Origin: Endomychus coccineus | Lineage: Eukaryota; Arthropoda; Insecta; Coleoptera; Endomychidae | Direction of reading: 5' to 3' | DNA length: 64,000 bases | NCBI GenBank assembly: GCA_958510875.1 | Contig: OY294067.1 | Location: 148,850,243 to 148,914,242, forward strand | Part shown: one piece after another, positions 1 through 11,864 of the stretch | Numbering within the stretch: the stretch's first letter is position 1 | Layout of the letters: every line of letters starts with the position of its first letter | Program-made: the position numbers and the translations under genes | The notes under the pieces: model-generated | Databases searched by the model: none | Told to the model about the DNA's origin: nothing | Seen by the model: only the letters and a program-made list of their open reading frames with translations

Positions 1-3000
1 AGAGATCTTTCACAACGGCCGGCTGTCGCCAGGATTCACTTCGTTCGAAGTATGGGACATCTCGATATCGATACGCTTAGGCACTTCGGAGCCTATCCTT
101 GCTTCTTGATTACCAGAAAAAATCCACACATTGACCCGCGTTATACCCAATGTCCTCAGAACTCGATGCTCACCCTGACTCTCCGAGACATTCCTCGTTT
201 GCGAGCAAAAAACTCGACGAAGTGCACGAATACCTCCAACATTCGTACACCATCCACACACTGGAATGAGGAATCATTTTACTGGACCACTCCGGTACAG
301 AAATATAAATTTCCCTAAGCTATCTTCCCATCTCTATCAGGAGCTGTGACCTCATCCCCACTATGGGGTACAACTACCCTTCCGAACTGGTCAATAGGAA
401 TATCCGGTCCCTATTTTAACTAGAGACAGCATACGCCCATTGGTTCAGTCGTTCCTTTTTTGGGAGGTCCTCACCCCTCAGCCATGGATTCGGCTACCAT
501 CCAATCCTACTATTAGATGCCCAGGAATGGTACGGGGGTGAGTTCTACGATCTTGCATACCACTTTCTCTATTCGGTAAGTTAATATTGATAACATCTTG
601 CGTAATATGTGACTAATAATTGCTTCAATGACTCAATAGGCTTAAACGTTTACCAATTTAACTAATTAGTCGACGTGAATGAAAGTATACTTATATAGCT
701 TGTACGTTTAAGACTTGGTGACTCATCATAGGCGAGCAAAAGGTTTGCTGATATCTTAATATAATCTGAATATTCATGAATTCATTTGAATTATCTCTAA
801 GAGGTGATCACAATCACAAGAAAAGAAACACTCCGTCCGAAAAACTCGAACCTATCCCTTACCTACTGTAACTAACCTTACCAGCAATGAAATCGTGAAC
901 GCCTATGCACTGCTTTATTTGAGATTCTAATTCAAAAAGGATTAAAAGAACTTTGCGGCACGCACCCTCTGAATCTCACCAGCCTGTTATGTCATTCACC
1001 CCATACAGTTTCATGGCGCGCTAAACCGCCAGAACTGAATCTACTGGAATCCTGAATTCCAATTTGAAGGAACCCCACGTGACTTCATCAATTGACTAAT
1101 CAGGGGAGAGATTCGTGAGTCATAACGGCTCTAAACTCTGCTTCGCGCTGCTGCGGCAGATTCCCGCGAACTACCCACTAGACGGATAGCGTTACGCAAT
1201 ACTTTGCCCTCTGGCAAGCTTGCGGATACTATGCAAGGGAGAGATCAAGCCTGGACTATCGTCGGGGTGCTTGCTCTTCCTGTCCATCGACCTTCCAGAT
1301 TAGTGGAGTGTTCCATAGAGTATCCCTTCCATCCCCGGGATTATTCACTCTAAAACTGTACACCGGGATAACGATTCCATATTCTCATCTGAAACGGTGT
1401 ACACACTCACAAATCCATGCACATACACGTCCCTCGTGTCTGCTGTGCTCATAACTCCATTGATATCTCAGCCCAACGCTTACTCGTCCTACTCTGAACA
1501 AGGATTTTTGAATTGAAAAGAACAGTCCGTTTAAATTGAAAACAGTGCCAGTTCATAAGCAGTAATATAACGTAAGCATATAAACATGAAATCCCAAAAT
1601 CTACTATAAATGACAACCTTTTGCTCTTTCAATGTTTCCTAACATGCTCTGTTTGTTAGGATTACTGTTTCTACCTAGGATCAACATAATTCGTATCAAC
1701 TGCGTACTATATGCGAATGTTTTTGACACAAAACTCGTACTCTAGTCCTGGCTGTAACCATACTGGCTGAAAAAAAATTACATAAACAAACTGCAATAAC
1801 ACAATTATTCTCCTGGTCCTAGGACAGCTGGTTCCGATGTTTTCACCTGAATCGTTAGTTCAGTTTAATATACAAGAAAAAATATCCCCTGTGAAGCGAG
1901 AACATCACCGAGCAAAACTAAAGCACCTATCTTTGACTTCAACTCGGAATGGTTATTTATTTCACAATTGCAGAGTATAGATTATACAATTCAGATTTAC
2001 TAAGATCTATATGCTGATGCGAAAATTCCTTTCGTGCGTGAATACTTAAGATGTTCCTGTATGCAAATGATTCCGCGTATGTAACCCGACTCCAATTTAC
2101 TTGGGTTCAACAAGGCCAGTTTATTGTCCTATATCACCTTTCAACTTAGTTCAATTACACTGTAATCATTTTCTTACGCTTGAATAATACAACTTATTTC
2201 AATAACTTCTTTTTCTTTGAAACGGCGTGAATTCTTTTCTGTAGAATTTGATGTGTGGATCCTCAAATTTCTGGATTTAAACGTTCAATTTACAATCTCA
2301 CCGCTGGCACAATTTGTAACAGTGAGCCGAGCGTTTTGTCTTATAATAAATCTGAACTTACTCCAGATTTGATATTTCCAGATAAGTGAATAGGTTCGAA
2401 AGTCCATCTCACTGCTAATAATACTTGTACTTGTATTTCAGGTAGCGTTAATACCTCATCGACGTGTCATGTGAGAATTGTTTGTTGGAACCTGTTCGGG
2501 TATCAGAGACCTTAGTTGATCCGTGAACCTTTGAGGTTCTTTGAAGCTGCCATCACTAGGTGTATATTTCAGCCCATCTAGAAGCTGTTTTTGGCTACGA
2601 TGCCTTGATCTCTTTCAATGGTCTGCCTCGTACAATTACTTATACTTATATCCTTATATCTATTCAAGCGTGAATTCTGAAGGTCGTATTCGCTGAGAGG
2701 TGATTAGAAATTAACAGTTAAACTCGTTAATCAAATTAAATAATGAAAATATATTGAATAAAAATAAACAAAATTTGATACATTACAACAAACGACAAAC
2801 GGTTATAAAATTAATCCAAAATTTGGTTATGGTAGATTCAAAAACGTCTGGTTCAGGTTCACCTTAAGTGGGAACCTGGGAAACTGTTATCAATGTCGCT
2901 AGTTCTACCCCTTCCGCTAGCGAGCGAGTTCCTGCTCCGGTTCTCTCGAAAGAGTTGGAATCAGTGTAAGCTAATTACCAACGGAACAGTGATCCATTTC

Positions 3001-4790
3001 GCGCTCGATCACGTCGGTGATTGATAGATAATACTTGAAATTTGAGAGGGATTCCTCTCTTTCTGTTAACCTAGGGTAAACCAACGACCTGATACTCTAT
3101 CATGTCCCCTAAGTAATCTCCGACAAGCGGAATTACGATTAAACACTCAAATTAGCCTGAATGGCTAAAAAAAACATATATTAACAAAATAAACATTGGC
3201 GGGAGGAGCATGGTCTGAAGGTTAAATAACCACATCATATTACTACTGTCATGTTTCAGTGAAGTGTTTCTCTTATATAGACAAAGTGGCTTCCTACATG
3301 TCAGACATGAATTATTTCATTCAATAGTATTATTTTACTTTACCATTTAAATAAATGCCTTGTATTGACTTGTCCTATCTATTCTCTGTAAATAGCAAAC
3401 GGATCAATAAATTATTCTATTCTATTCTATTCTCTTATATTGTCGATGCAGAGATTGAAGTCAATACAACAATTGTTCTTTGGCAATCTAAATATACTCA
3501 CCCTGTTGGTCTGATATCACAATTCCCTCTCGAACCCCTTGAAATAATAAGGCTCAAAGAATTTTACCACTCGATTTCTACGTCGGATTAAATTATAGAT
3601 GATGTGGAATTGTCACCAAAATGATCTTTGAGGGAACAAACACTTTCCGTGAAACGCAAAAGACGCGAACGAGTCCAGCGCTGCTTCAGCCACAGGGAAT
3701 ACCCCTTGTTGCACAAATCCTACGTTCCATTTTACTAAACAACTGAGTTCTAACTATGAGCCAATTCAATTCTCCAAACTACTCTCACGTGAGCTACCTA
3801 CAGCTCCTGGTTTCTTTCTTCTACATACCACAAGCAAAATTGAACTTAGGTTGAATTTAAATAATTTCTATGTTCACTTATATGAACACAAATTGATAAA
3901 TTAATTTAATCTCTATAAATTCCTCGCATTTAATTTGTGGCAATCTTAACAAACAGGATATTAATGGATTTCGAAAAATATGATCTTTGGAACAAAAATT
4001 AACCTGGATTGAAATTATACATGACTTGACTGGAAATCTACCTGGATACTTTACAGAGAAATGATCTCAACAACAATAAAAATAAATTAAAAATATCTCA
4101 ATTATTTTGATCATGGATTCTAAGTGAAATACATAACTTGAATTGATGCAACAATGGAGCATCCCTGTGGACATAAAGCAGTCTGGACTTACAGAATGAG
4201 TGAGTGGTGGAGACTTACCGAGTAGGGGGTGGTGAACTAGTGAGTGGGTGGTGAAGAACTATAGAGTAGATGGTGAAGAACTCCCCGTTTTTCTCAAAGA
4301 CATGAGTGTTTATGAAATCATTGAAGCGAGGGCCATCCCACGCGCAAAGCTTGAACAATATGTTTAATTTAGGATACCGGGAGCAAAGCCCACCCATAAG
4401 TTATAAATCCACCTATCGCAATATAACTAGGTGAAAGAATAGTAAGTGACGGGTTCGCTCAACTCCACGTGGACTTCTCCTGACTCAGGGAAAAAGTATC
4501 ATTGACCTCGTGCCGTGCCTACGTTTGTAAAGCATGATTCATGGCTGGCCTGGGTGTCAATGCGACAGGGAAGAAGATTCAGGTTACAGTAACCTCCAGA
4601 CATATCCAATATATCGTATGTTCATTTCTAGGTATGATGATTCATAAAACTTTCAATTTGAATTAAATCAAATTATTCTAGAACTCAAAAAATAATAATC
4701 CGTCGGATTGAAACAGAAGGGTTCCTATTGACATATGTATTATCAATTTGTATAATTTCTATTGTTAATATTTAGTTTAAAGTTTTCCTG
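1..4790. other. No recognisable gene
   Basis: Long stretch without a coding region I can support. Open frames are short (under 100 codons), overlap on both strands and match no family I know. The first ~1.5 kb is less AT-rich than the rest and may be the decayed end of a retroelement, but I see no reverse transcriptase, integrase or LTR structure to prove it. Most of 1.5-4.8 kb is AT-rich and featureless apart from a short pentanucleotide repeat near 3.4 kb. Confidence 0.4.
3411..3434 (+). repeat. Short (ATTCT)n-like microsatellite
   Basis: Four tandem copies of a TATTC/ATTCT pentamer follow the sequence GGATCAATAAA. A polyadenylation-like AATAAA directly before a simple repeat is what the 3' tail of a non-LTR retrotransposon can look like, but no LINE coding sequence is visible upstream, so this origin is only a guess. 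Confidence 0.4.
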
Positions 4791-7118
4791 AAGCTTGAGT
4801 GCAATTGTTTTGAGAAAAACGTTAGAATTTTCATTTGTGCTAATTTATCAGAAGGTCAGTTTGACAAGATATTTTTGTATGTCTAATATAGTATATACTC
4901 ATGAGGATAAATATGCCGAAACATCAGAGCGGGGCAACGAGAAGGTAAAAAGAAGAAGAGAATTAATAAATTGCCTAAGCTTTTTTAAACAATTGACGGC
5001 AGAATCGACTCTCCCAGTTCCTTCTACTAGCTCATTATTGAATTTGGAAGCAGATGTTACAGCGTCTGAACAAGTGTCAGAGGGTGATGAAGTGTAACCA
5101 AAATAATCAGTTAAAAATGTTGATCATCATAGTGCAATAAGTATGCAAGGTAATGTCCATCCATCAGACAAATTTAATTTTCCTGATCTTATAACAGATG
5201 AAAATAAGCAGCTTTGATAGAAAATGATTCCTGTCGACCAATGGGTCCTTTTCAAAAGAATGAAAAAGATCGTTCTATCAACATTTGTTATTATAAGAAA
5301 ATTACTAAAACAGGGATGACCATTTCGAAAAATTGGTTATCTTATCCGAAAAAATTAAATGTTTCTTATTGTGAACCGTGTTGACTAAAAATTTCAAAAA
5401 TGAGAATCAACGGCCTTAGCGATTGGCGTCATCTTTCACGAAGCATAGTGAGACACGAAACTTCAGCTGCTCATTTTCAATTGTGTCAAACAATGGTTTT
5501 GTTCAAGCGAAATGATTTTATGTATAAAGATTTGGAAGAGACGGCACAGTAAGGAATAAGTATGTGGGTGAACATTTTAGATAGTATAATTAATGTAACT
5601 TCATCTTTAGCAACGAGTATTTCCACATTCAAAGGACATTTTGATTTATTTAAACGCTCAGGTCAGTTCAGGAAATTCCTCAAAAATTATTGAGATTTTA
5701 ACAAAATATATCCCAATTTTAAATAATTTAATTAGTGATAAGTTACCTAAGCCCGCAAATACAAAATGAAATTATTAAGTTATTGGGTAATGAAGTGAAA
5801 AAAAATATTATTAATTAATTAATTGATAGCACTCAAGAAATAAGAAAATTTGACCAGTCAGCTGTCCTTATTCGCTATGTTCGAATGAATGAAAATGCTG
5901 GATTCAAAATATACGAATCATTCATCGAGTTTATAAGAATAGAAGAACAAACTGAAAAGCTGAAACATTGCAAAACATTCTATTAACATTTTTTGAGGAA
6001 ACTGGATTTAAAATCAAAGTTACGGGGCAAGCTCACGATGATGCAGCAAATATGCAAGGTGCTTATAATGTACTCAATGCATTATATATCCACTGTTGTG
6101 ACCATCATTTAAATTTGGTGTTTAATGATTCAGCGTCAGATGTTATAGAAGTTAGAAATTTTTTCGATTTTGTAGAAAATATCTATACATTCTTTTCTGA
6201 TAGCATTTAAAGGTAGACTTTATCAATGTCTAAGACAGAAAGTTGAAAATTTACACTGAAAAGATTAAACTCAACTCGCTAGTCTTTCAGACAAAATGCT
6301 TTGTCTCCTCTTAAATTCAATTCTGGTGATATAATTTGGACACTAACAGAAATAATACTTACTAGCAAAAACATAAGTGGAAAGAATGGAGCGATAAATT
6401 TAGAAAAAAAATGGAACGATTTGAAACGGTATTCCACATTGTCATGCAAAGCGAACTATTAACATCAATTAATGCTGCTTCTAAAATATTACAAACTGGA
6501 AATTTTGGTTTGCAAAAAGCATTAATTAATTTGAATACATCATATGACAATGTGGTCACTCTCAGAAACAATTTTTTAAATTGCAAAACTAATTCTGAGC
6601 TCTTATCAAAAAAATGGAAAATATTTGAAAATAAACGCGTTCGAAAAAAAAAGTACATTTTGATGAACTTTGAAGATTTTCGATCTAACAGTTCAGAAGA
6701 TAATTTTAGGATAAACGTCTTTACCGCTACGTTAGATATTATAATTGCAAAATTGAAAGATAGTTTTACAGAAATAAATAAATTATTTGGAGTAACTTTC
6801 CCAAAAAATTTAAAACAATTATCTGATGTTGAAAAAAACGATTTATGCCAACCTTTACTAGACAAATATACTCACGATTCAAACGCAGATTTTAAAGCAC
6901 AGATATTATCTCTTAGGATAACCTTTAAAAAACAGTTGGAAAATATTGATTCAGTATTTGAATAAGGAGAATTAATATTTATAGAATACTGTAGTCTTAG
7001 TTCGGCATTTCCAGAACTTTGTACCGCTCTTGGTTCGTTCTCAACATTCTCCGTGTCAACTTCTAGCACCGAAAGACCATTTTCAAAATTAAAACTTATT
7101 GAAACATATGGAAGGAAC

Positions 7119-7333
7119 TGTTAGAATGGGAAATTAAACAGCTTTACAATTGAATTAATCGATGTATTATTGAAAAACAAGTAGAACACAATACAATAGA
7201 ATGAATCAAATTAATACGTCAATATTGTCAAATTAAACATTTTCATATCAGCGTAAGAGAGCGTCTATAGATACTCTTTACTCTGTGACACGAAAAATGC
7301 GACGGAGGGCGCGACACAATATTTGTACTAACA
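7119..7333 (-). repeat. 3' LTR of the Copia element
   Basis: 215-bp LTR starting TGTTAGAATGG and ending TTTGTACTAACA, with short inverted termini. It matches the repeat at 11275-11490 with scattered substitutions and small indels. A short purine tract on the minus strand (complement of CTTCCCCTGG at 7334) lies at its inner side, the expected place of a polypurine tract. Confidence 0.85.
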
Positions 7334-7368
7334 CTTCCCCTGGCGATTGTATGCTGATCATTTCGATC

Positions 7369-9650
7369 TCAAGATACGTTCGGGCATGGAACACTCAATT
7401 GTCCTAACATTTTCACACATCCTTTATGTCTAGGTCCAGGGAGTCCTTTTGTGAAAACGTCAGCAACCATTTCAGCTGAAGAAACATGATGAAGGCTAAA
7501 AACATTTTCCTTCAGGGCGTCCCTCATGAAGTGGTACCTAATATCTATATTCTTTTCGAAGTCTTCTCCTTGCTCCAGTCCTTATAATTCTAGGTCTCCC
7601 TCTCTCCCTTCTAGGAACGACCTTTTCTTCAATAATTTCGCGATAATCTTCGTTGTCCTCTTCAATTACAACAGGATTCGTTCCAATTTCAACAAACTGT
7701 TTTGACCTTGAATCAGTTTCCTCTTTGACGCAATCGTCTGGGAGAAATTCAGTGAATTCTTCCACTTTCGTCTCCAGTCCTTCAAGGAATTTTACGTCTC
7801 GTGAAATTACGACTTTCCTTTCATTAGTTATCCACACTCGATATCCCTTACATTCTTCAGAATAACCCAAGAAAATTCCTTCTTTTGTTCTTTGCTACGA
7901 ATTTTCCTCTGTTGAGTTGTCTGTTGAGACAGAAAACACGACATCCGAATTCCCTGTAATAGTTCACGTTAGGTTTTTTTCCGTTCCATAATTCGTTTGG
8001 AGTTTTTCCGTTGAGACTCTTTGAAGGACAAAGATTTCGGATATAGTTCTCTGTATTAATTGCTTCGGCCCAAAACATCGGCGAAAGTCCAGATTGCATT
8101 AATAAACAACGAGCCATGTCCAAAAGAATTCGATTATTCCTCTCTGCAATCCCGTTTTGCTCAGGGTTATACGGAATCGTCAGTCGACGAGAAATACCTA
8201 GCTTCTTTAAGTATTCATCAAATTCATGACTATTATACTCTTTACCATTATCAGACTGGAAAAACTTAACTTTCTTGTCTTGTCTTTTCTCAGCCATACT
8301 TATAAATTCTTTCGTGACTTCTAACACATTGCTTTTCGATTTCAGAAAACGAACGACGCACCATTTTGAATGGTCATCAATAAATTCGACGAAGTAACGT
8401 GCTTCACTGATTGATTCAACGCGCATAGGTCCGCAAACATCTGAGTGTATTAATTCTAATAGCTCAGTTACTCTATTGGATTGCTTAGGAAAAGGGGTAC
8501 GCACCATCTTCCCCTGAAGACATACCTCACATTTATTAGTGTTATTTTCAAACTTTATCGGCTTTAAATTTTCAAGTCCACGTATCGACCCTGTCTTTAT
8601 AGCTTCGATTAAGTCTCTAGCGTTCAAATGACCAAAACGCCTATGCCACATTCCAAATGTTCCTGTAGAAATGGACTTTGCCGCGAAAACTTAATCAGTT
8701 TTCGAATTCCCTGAAACATTTTCGCGCACATAATAGAGTTCATCAATACTATCAGCTACAAGCCTGACGTTACCATCGATACCTATTACAAACGCATTAT
8801 CTTTTTCAAATACTACTTTAAACCTAGATTTGGTAATTTTCCCACTGGCAGTAAGTTCGTACGCAAGTCTGGAACATACAAAGTGTTCTTCAAATAAATC
8901 TTGGTTGGCTCACCAAAAACATCAGCTGTGAATGCAGTCTTACCCTGAGCAGTAATGTTCGTAGCAGCATAGTTAGCAAGATTTAACTTAACACTTCTAG
9001 CGTTTATTTCCGAAAAATCACTAATATCGTTGCACAAATATGAAGTAGCGCCACTGTCCAGACACCACTTCGGTTTCATATTCGTGTAATACGACGACTC
9101 CGATGCACATAGACTCAAATCTTCTACATTTTTTGCTGAATTATTTCGAAAATCTCTATTTCTACGATCGGCAGCCTTGTGGCCTATTTCTCTACACTTG
9201 TGATAACGGTATTTGAATGGTAAAGAATTATTTTTCGTACCCGAATTCGAATGAACAATGTTAACCTTATTGCCTTGCTTCTTCGTGTATTCACAACGCC
9301 ATTTTCTGGTATCGTTAGTGTACAATGCATTTAGCGTGTTTCTGTTTATCTCGGCTTCTCTAGCATTGCTTTCTCCAATAATTTTTACTCGAAGAACATC
9401 AGGTGACGGTAACTCGTCTCGTGACTCTATTGCGCACCTGAAATTTCAAAACTACTCGGCAGAATGTATAACAACATGATCGCCAACAAATCTGGATTAA
9501 TTTACACATCCATTTCGTTCAGTTTGTCAACCGCTTTGAAAAACTTATTGATATATTCACGTACATCAGCAGTTTCTTCCATTCGCTGCAATGTTAGTTG
9601 TTTTAGTAACGTAGCTTTTCTGTAGAACTGCCTATTTCTTTCATTATTTT
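7369..9650 (-). pseudogene. Copia gag-pol remnant without reverse transcriptase
   Basis: Minus-strand remnant of a Copia polyprotein. From its 5' side: a UBN2-type gag segment (~9650-9330) with stops; a degenerate zinc knuckle (YHKCREIGHKAADR) near 9200; the aspartic protease motif CLDSGAT at ~9055; then integrase at 8651-7857 with the HRRFGHL...CEVC zinc-binding region and the catalytic residues in HSDVCGPM, FQSDNGKE and NPEQNGIAERNN. The integrase C-terminal part runs on at 7870-7560 after a frame break. At about 7560 the sequence jumps to the last part of RNase H (NIDIRYHFMRDAL, VADVFTKGLPG) and ends with a TGA at 7369-7371. The whole reverse transcriptase and most of RNase H are therefore deleted. 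The element could not replicate on its own. Confidence 0.85.
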
Positions 9651-9654
9651 TATA

Positions 9655-9810
9655 GTTCCAAGCGGCAACGCGTAGGTCTGAAGTTATTGAAAGTGTATTT
9701 TTGGTTCACATTCTTGAAGAGCATACATTCCTCTTTGTGAACTGAGGTGAATACGCTGTTCTAAAAATACACTTTAAATAACCTCAGACCTACAGATTGC
9801 CGCTTGGAAC
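9655..9810. repeat. Palindromic MITE-like repeat, copy 1
   Basis: 156-bp near-palindrome. It starts GTTCCAAGCGGCAA and ends TTGCCGCTTGGAAC, with arms of about 50 bp and a loop holding CATACATTCCTCTTTGTG. It has no coding capacity. It lies at the gag side of the Copia remnant and interrupts it. Looser inverted similarity continues outside the named ends, so the true element may be larger. Confidence 0.7.
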
Positions 9811-9965
9811 TACAAAAAGTATTAGGGAAATACGTTTTTCCTACTTACGGATTGCTCCTTGGAAGACATAAGGAAGAGCGGCAATTCGTAGGACTGAGGT
9901 TATTGAAATTGTATTTTTGCTACATGCGTTATGTAGAACTTCCAATTTCCTTCATTCTTTTTATA

Positions 9966-10121
9966 GTTCCAAGCGGCAATCCGTAGGTCTGAGATTATTG
10001 GAAGTGTATTTTTGGTGCATATTCTTGAACAACATACATTCCTCTTTGTGGAATGAGATGAATATGATGTTCTAAAAATACACTCCCAATAACCTCAGAC
10101 CTACGGATTGCCGCTTGGAAC
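9966..10121. repeat. Palindromic MITE-like repeat, copy 2
   Basis: Second copy of the 156-bp palindrome, in the same orientation and 311 bp downstream of the first. The flanks of the two copies are also alike (TGTAGAACT...TTCATT before; ACTACA.AAAGTATTAG after), so the repeating unit is larger than the palindrome itself. Confidence 0.7.
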
Positions 10122-11260
10122 TACAGAAAGTATTAGAGAAATACGCTGTTCCTATTTTCGGAGTGCCGCTTGGAAGTACATCAGGAAAATAGGCTGTTTG
10201 CAGAATGCTGTGGGGGATCAGCTCTTTGATTGGGCGGTTTGCCCTAAACTGTCCCGTGGTCCTGGTAGAGGTATAGGGGAAGGAAACACATCACTTATAA
10301 AAAAGAGTCACTTTACTTAAGGTAGAGCTCGGCGCCATTATGGCTTAATGCCTTACTCTCAGAAATTACAACTTAGGCAGGTACATTGACTATACTGTCA
10401 GATGCGTGGACAATAAATATATTGTATACTACTATATTTTCTGATATGCTCCACATTACTATATATACATGTTATGTCACTGTTTATTGTTTAATGTTCT
10501 ACTAAACTAATCTACGATTCAAGGTATCTAGGTTAGCCGTTATGTAATATATTAACATATTGCTTGGTAACCCAGATCCGAGATCTAAACATATACTTAC
10601 ATAATAATTAATATAATTAAGGTCTATTCGGGGATTCTAGGTAAACTCGTATAGGGATGGAAGATTCCTATACTACAATGCATCTAACAAAAATATACGT
10701 CCAATAAACTCAGACCTACGTATTACCACTTGGTACTACAAAAACAATGAAGAAAATACGCTGCTAGACAGAATTCATTCAACAGAAATACACATTCAAA
10801 TAACAGTGAGTCCAGACTTCTTGGAGTATAGTTTCTCTATGACTTACATAAATGATAACGGAACTTATCTATGAAAGCATTATTTAAGACGACACGAAAA
10901 CGAAATATCTTGTGGAGAGACTACAATAGAATGTCAGATGCTGTTTACTTACTTCAAATGCAAAGTTTCTATTTTTACTACGTTTCTTTATCAAAATATT
11001 GGAATATAGTTGAAAAAGACATATTTCATGACATTTAGGCTAGTTGTTATGTTATGTGCTTTTGAGGTCAATATCTTGAGAAAAACATGGTGCTAATTAT
11101 GAGAAGATTTTTTTTTTTTTGAAAGACGGTGCATTTGCGCAGATTTTTCTTTTTTGATCGTTCATAAGGAACACGTAAGCAGTCTAAAAAATTTTCCATC
11201 TAAATCGGGGGTGAGGCCCGTCTTGTAAATGATTACCACATCAAGCTTTCACTACACGTT
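10122..11260. other. Non-coding filler inside the Copia element
   Basis: About 1.1 kb between the MITE-like repeats and the 5' LTR. No gag open frame is visible on the minus strand. It contains AT-rich sequence, a (T)n run near 11110 and the degenerate MITE half copy. It probably is further inserted or decayed sequence replacing the 5' part of gag. Confidence 0.4.
10688..10790. repeat. Degenerate half copy of the palindromic MITE
   Basis: Contains CCAATAAACTCAGACCTACG and TTACCACTTGGTACTACAAA, matching the right arm of the two palindromes upstream with several substitutions. The left arm is not visible. Confidence 0.45.
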
Positions 11261-11274
11261 CTGAGCTCATAACC
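11261..11274 (-). promoter_or_regulatory. Copia primer-binding site
   Basis: Read on the minus strand, GGTTATGAGCTCAG directly follows the 5' LTR. It is complementary to a methionine-tRNA-like anticodon region (CTCATAACC). Copia elements are known to prime from an internal half tRNA rather than from the tRNA 3' end, so position and sequence agree. Confidence 0.6.
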
Positions 11275-11490
11275 TGTTAGAACGGGAAATTAAACAGCTT
11301 TGCAATTGAATTAATCGATGTATTATGAAAAACAAGTAGAACACAATACAGCAGAATGAATCGAATTAATACGTCAATATTGTCAAATTAAACCTTTTCA
11401 TATCAGCGTAAGAGAGCGCCCACAGATACTCTTCACTCTGTGACACACGAAAAATGCGACGGAGAGCGTGACACAATATTTGTACTAACA
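11275..11490 (-). repeat. 5' LTR of the Copia element
   Basis: 216-bp partner of the LTR at 7119-7333, with the same TGTTAG...CTAACA termini. It is the 5' LTR because the coding remnants run on the minus strand. Immediately beyond it the hAT transposase frame resumes. Confidence 0.85.
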
Positions 11491-11837
11491 TTAACTCTAA
11501 GGAGGAGAAGCTCTTATCAAATTTGGCGATTCTGAGCGTTAATTAAGTTTAGTTAAAGTTGATGAACTATGTTTGTAAGCCTGAACTTCAAATTTGATTT
11601 GTACTGTATGTTTTTGTGTTTGTAAACTCAAAAGAATCTATGAAAATCTATTTAACTTACTATAATAAATTAATTAATTAATTTATATAATAATTGTCTT
11701 CAATCCTATGAATGGTGTTTTTTCCTCATCTTTATCCATTATTTAATACAAAAAAATTGAAATAAACAAATGAAAATTGTAAGTGGCACTTTTCCTCATG
11801 GACCCCTCTAGCTCATGGGTCCGTATGCATCACCCTC

Positions 11838-11864
11838 CCTGCACCTCCGGTTGCTACGTCCCTG
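11838..11864 (-). repeat. Probable right terminal repeat of the hAT element
   Basis: The sequence ends ...GGTTGCTACGTCCCTG, i.e. CAGGGACGTAGC on the other strand, the kind of CAGGG terminus common in hAT elements. It lies ~320 bp after the transposase stop, a sensible place for the element's end. I could not find the matching left end or an 8-bp target duplication. Confidence 0.45.

Larger units (their letters stand above)
7119..11490 (-). mobile_element. Ty1/Copia retrotransposon, internally deleted
   Basis: A 4.37-kb element bounded by two ~215-bp LTRs that begin TGTTAG and end CTAACA. Coding remnants lie on the minus strand, so the right LTR is the 5' one. Next to it is a primer-binding site complementary to a methionine-tRNA-like anticodon region, as known for copia-type half-tRNA priming. 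The order on the minus strand is gag remnant, protease, integrase and the last part of RNase H; the reverse transcriptase is missing. The element sits inside a hAT transposase frame. Flanks are GGAAC on the left and TTAAC on the right, so only AAC remains of a possible 5-bp target duplication. Confidence 0.85.
4879..11546 (+). pseudogene. hAT transposase (ZMYM1-like), split by a Copia insertion
   Basis: Decayed transposase of the hAT superfamily, the type with a TTF zinc finger, DUF4371-like catalytic core and C-terminal dimerisation domain. Visible in order: an N-terminal segment from the ATG at 4879 to a stop at 5095-5097; a broken TTF-finger region at ~5240-5540 (NWLSYPKK, RHETSAAHFQLC); the RNase H-like core at ~5970-6210 with DDAANMQGAYNVLNA and DHHLNLVF; a helical insertion at 6411-6965; and the hATC dimerisation motif STERPFSKLKLIE at ~7050-7105. 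The frame is broken by several stops and shifts. The reading frame stops in ...TYGRN at 7118, where a Copia LTR starts, and resumes at 11493 with NSKEEKLLSNLAILSVN and a stop at 11544-11546. That restart makes the insertion certain. It is not expected to make active protein. Confidence 0.85.

Noticed and set aside
1..700. Ribosomal RNA fragment
   Set aside because: Composition is locally less AT-rich, but I see none of the conserved rRNA blocks.
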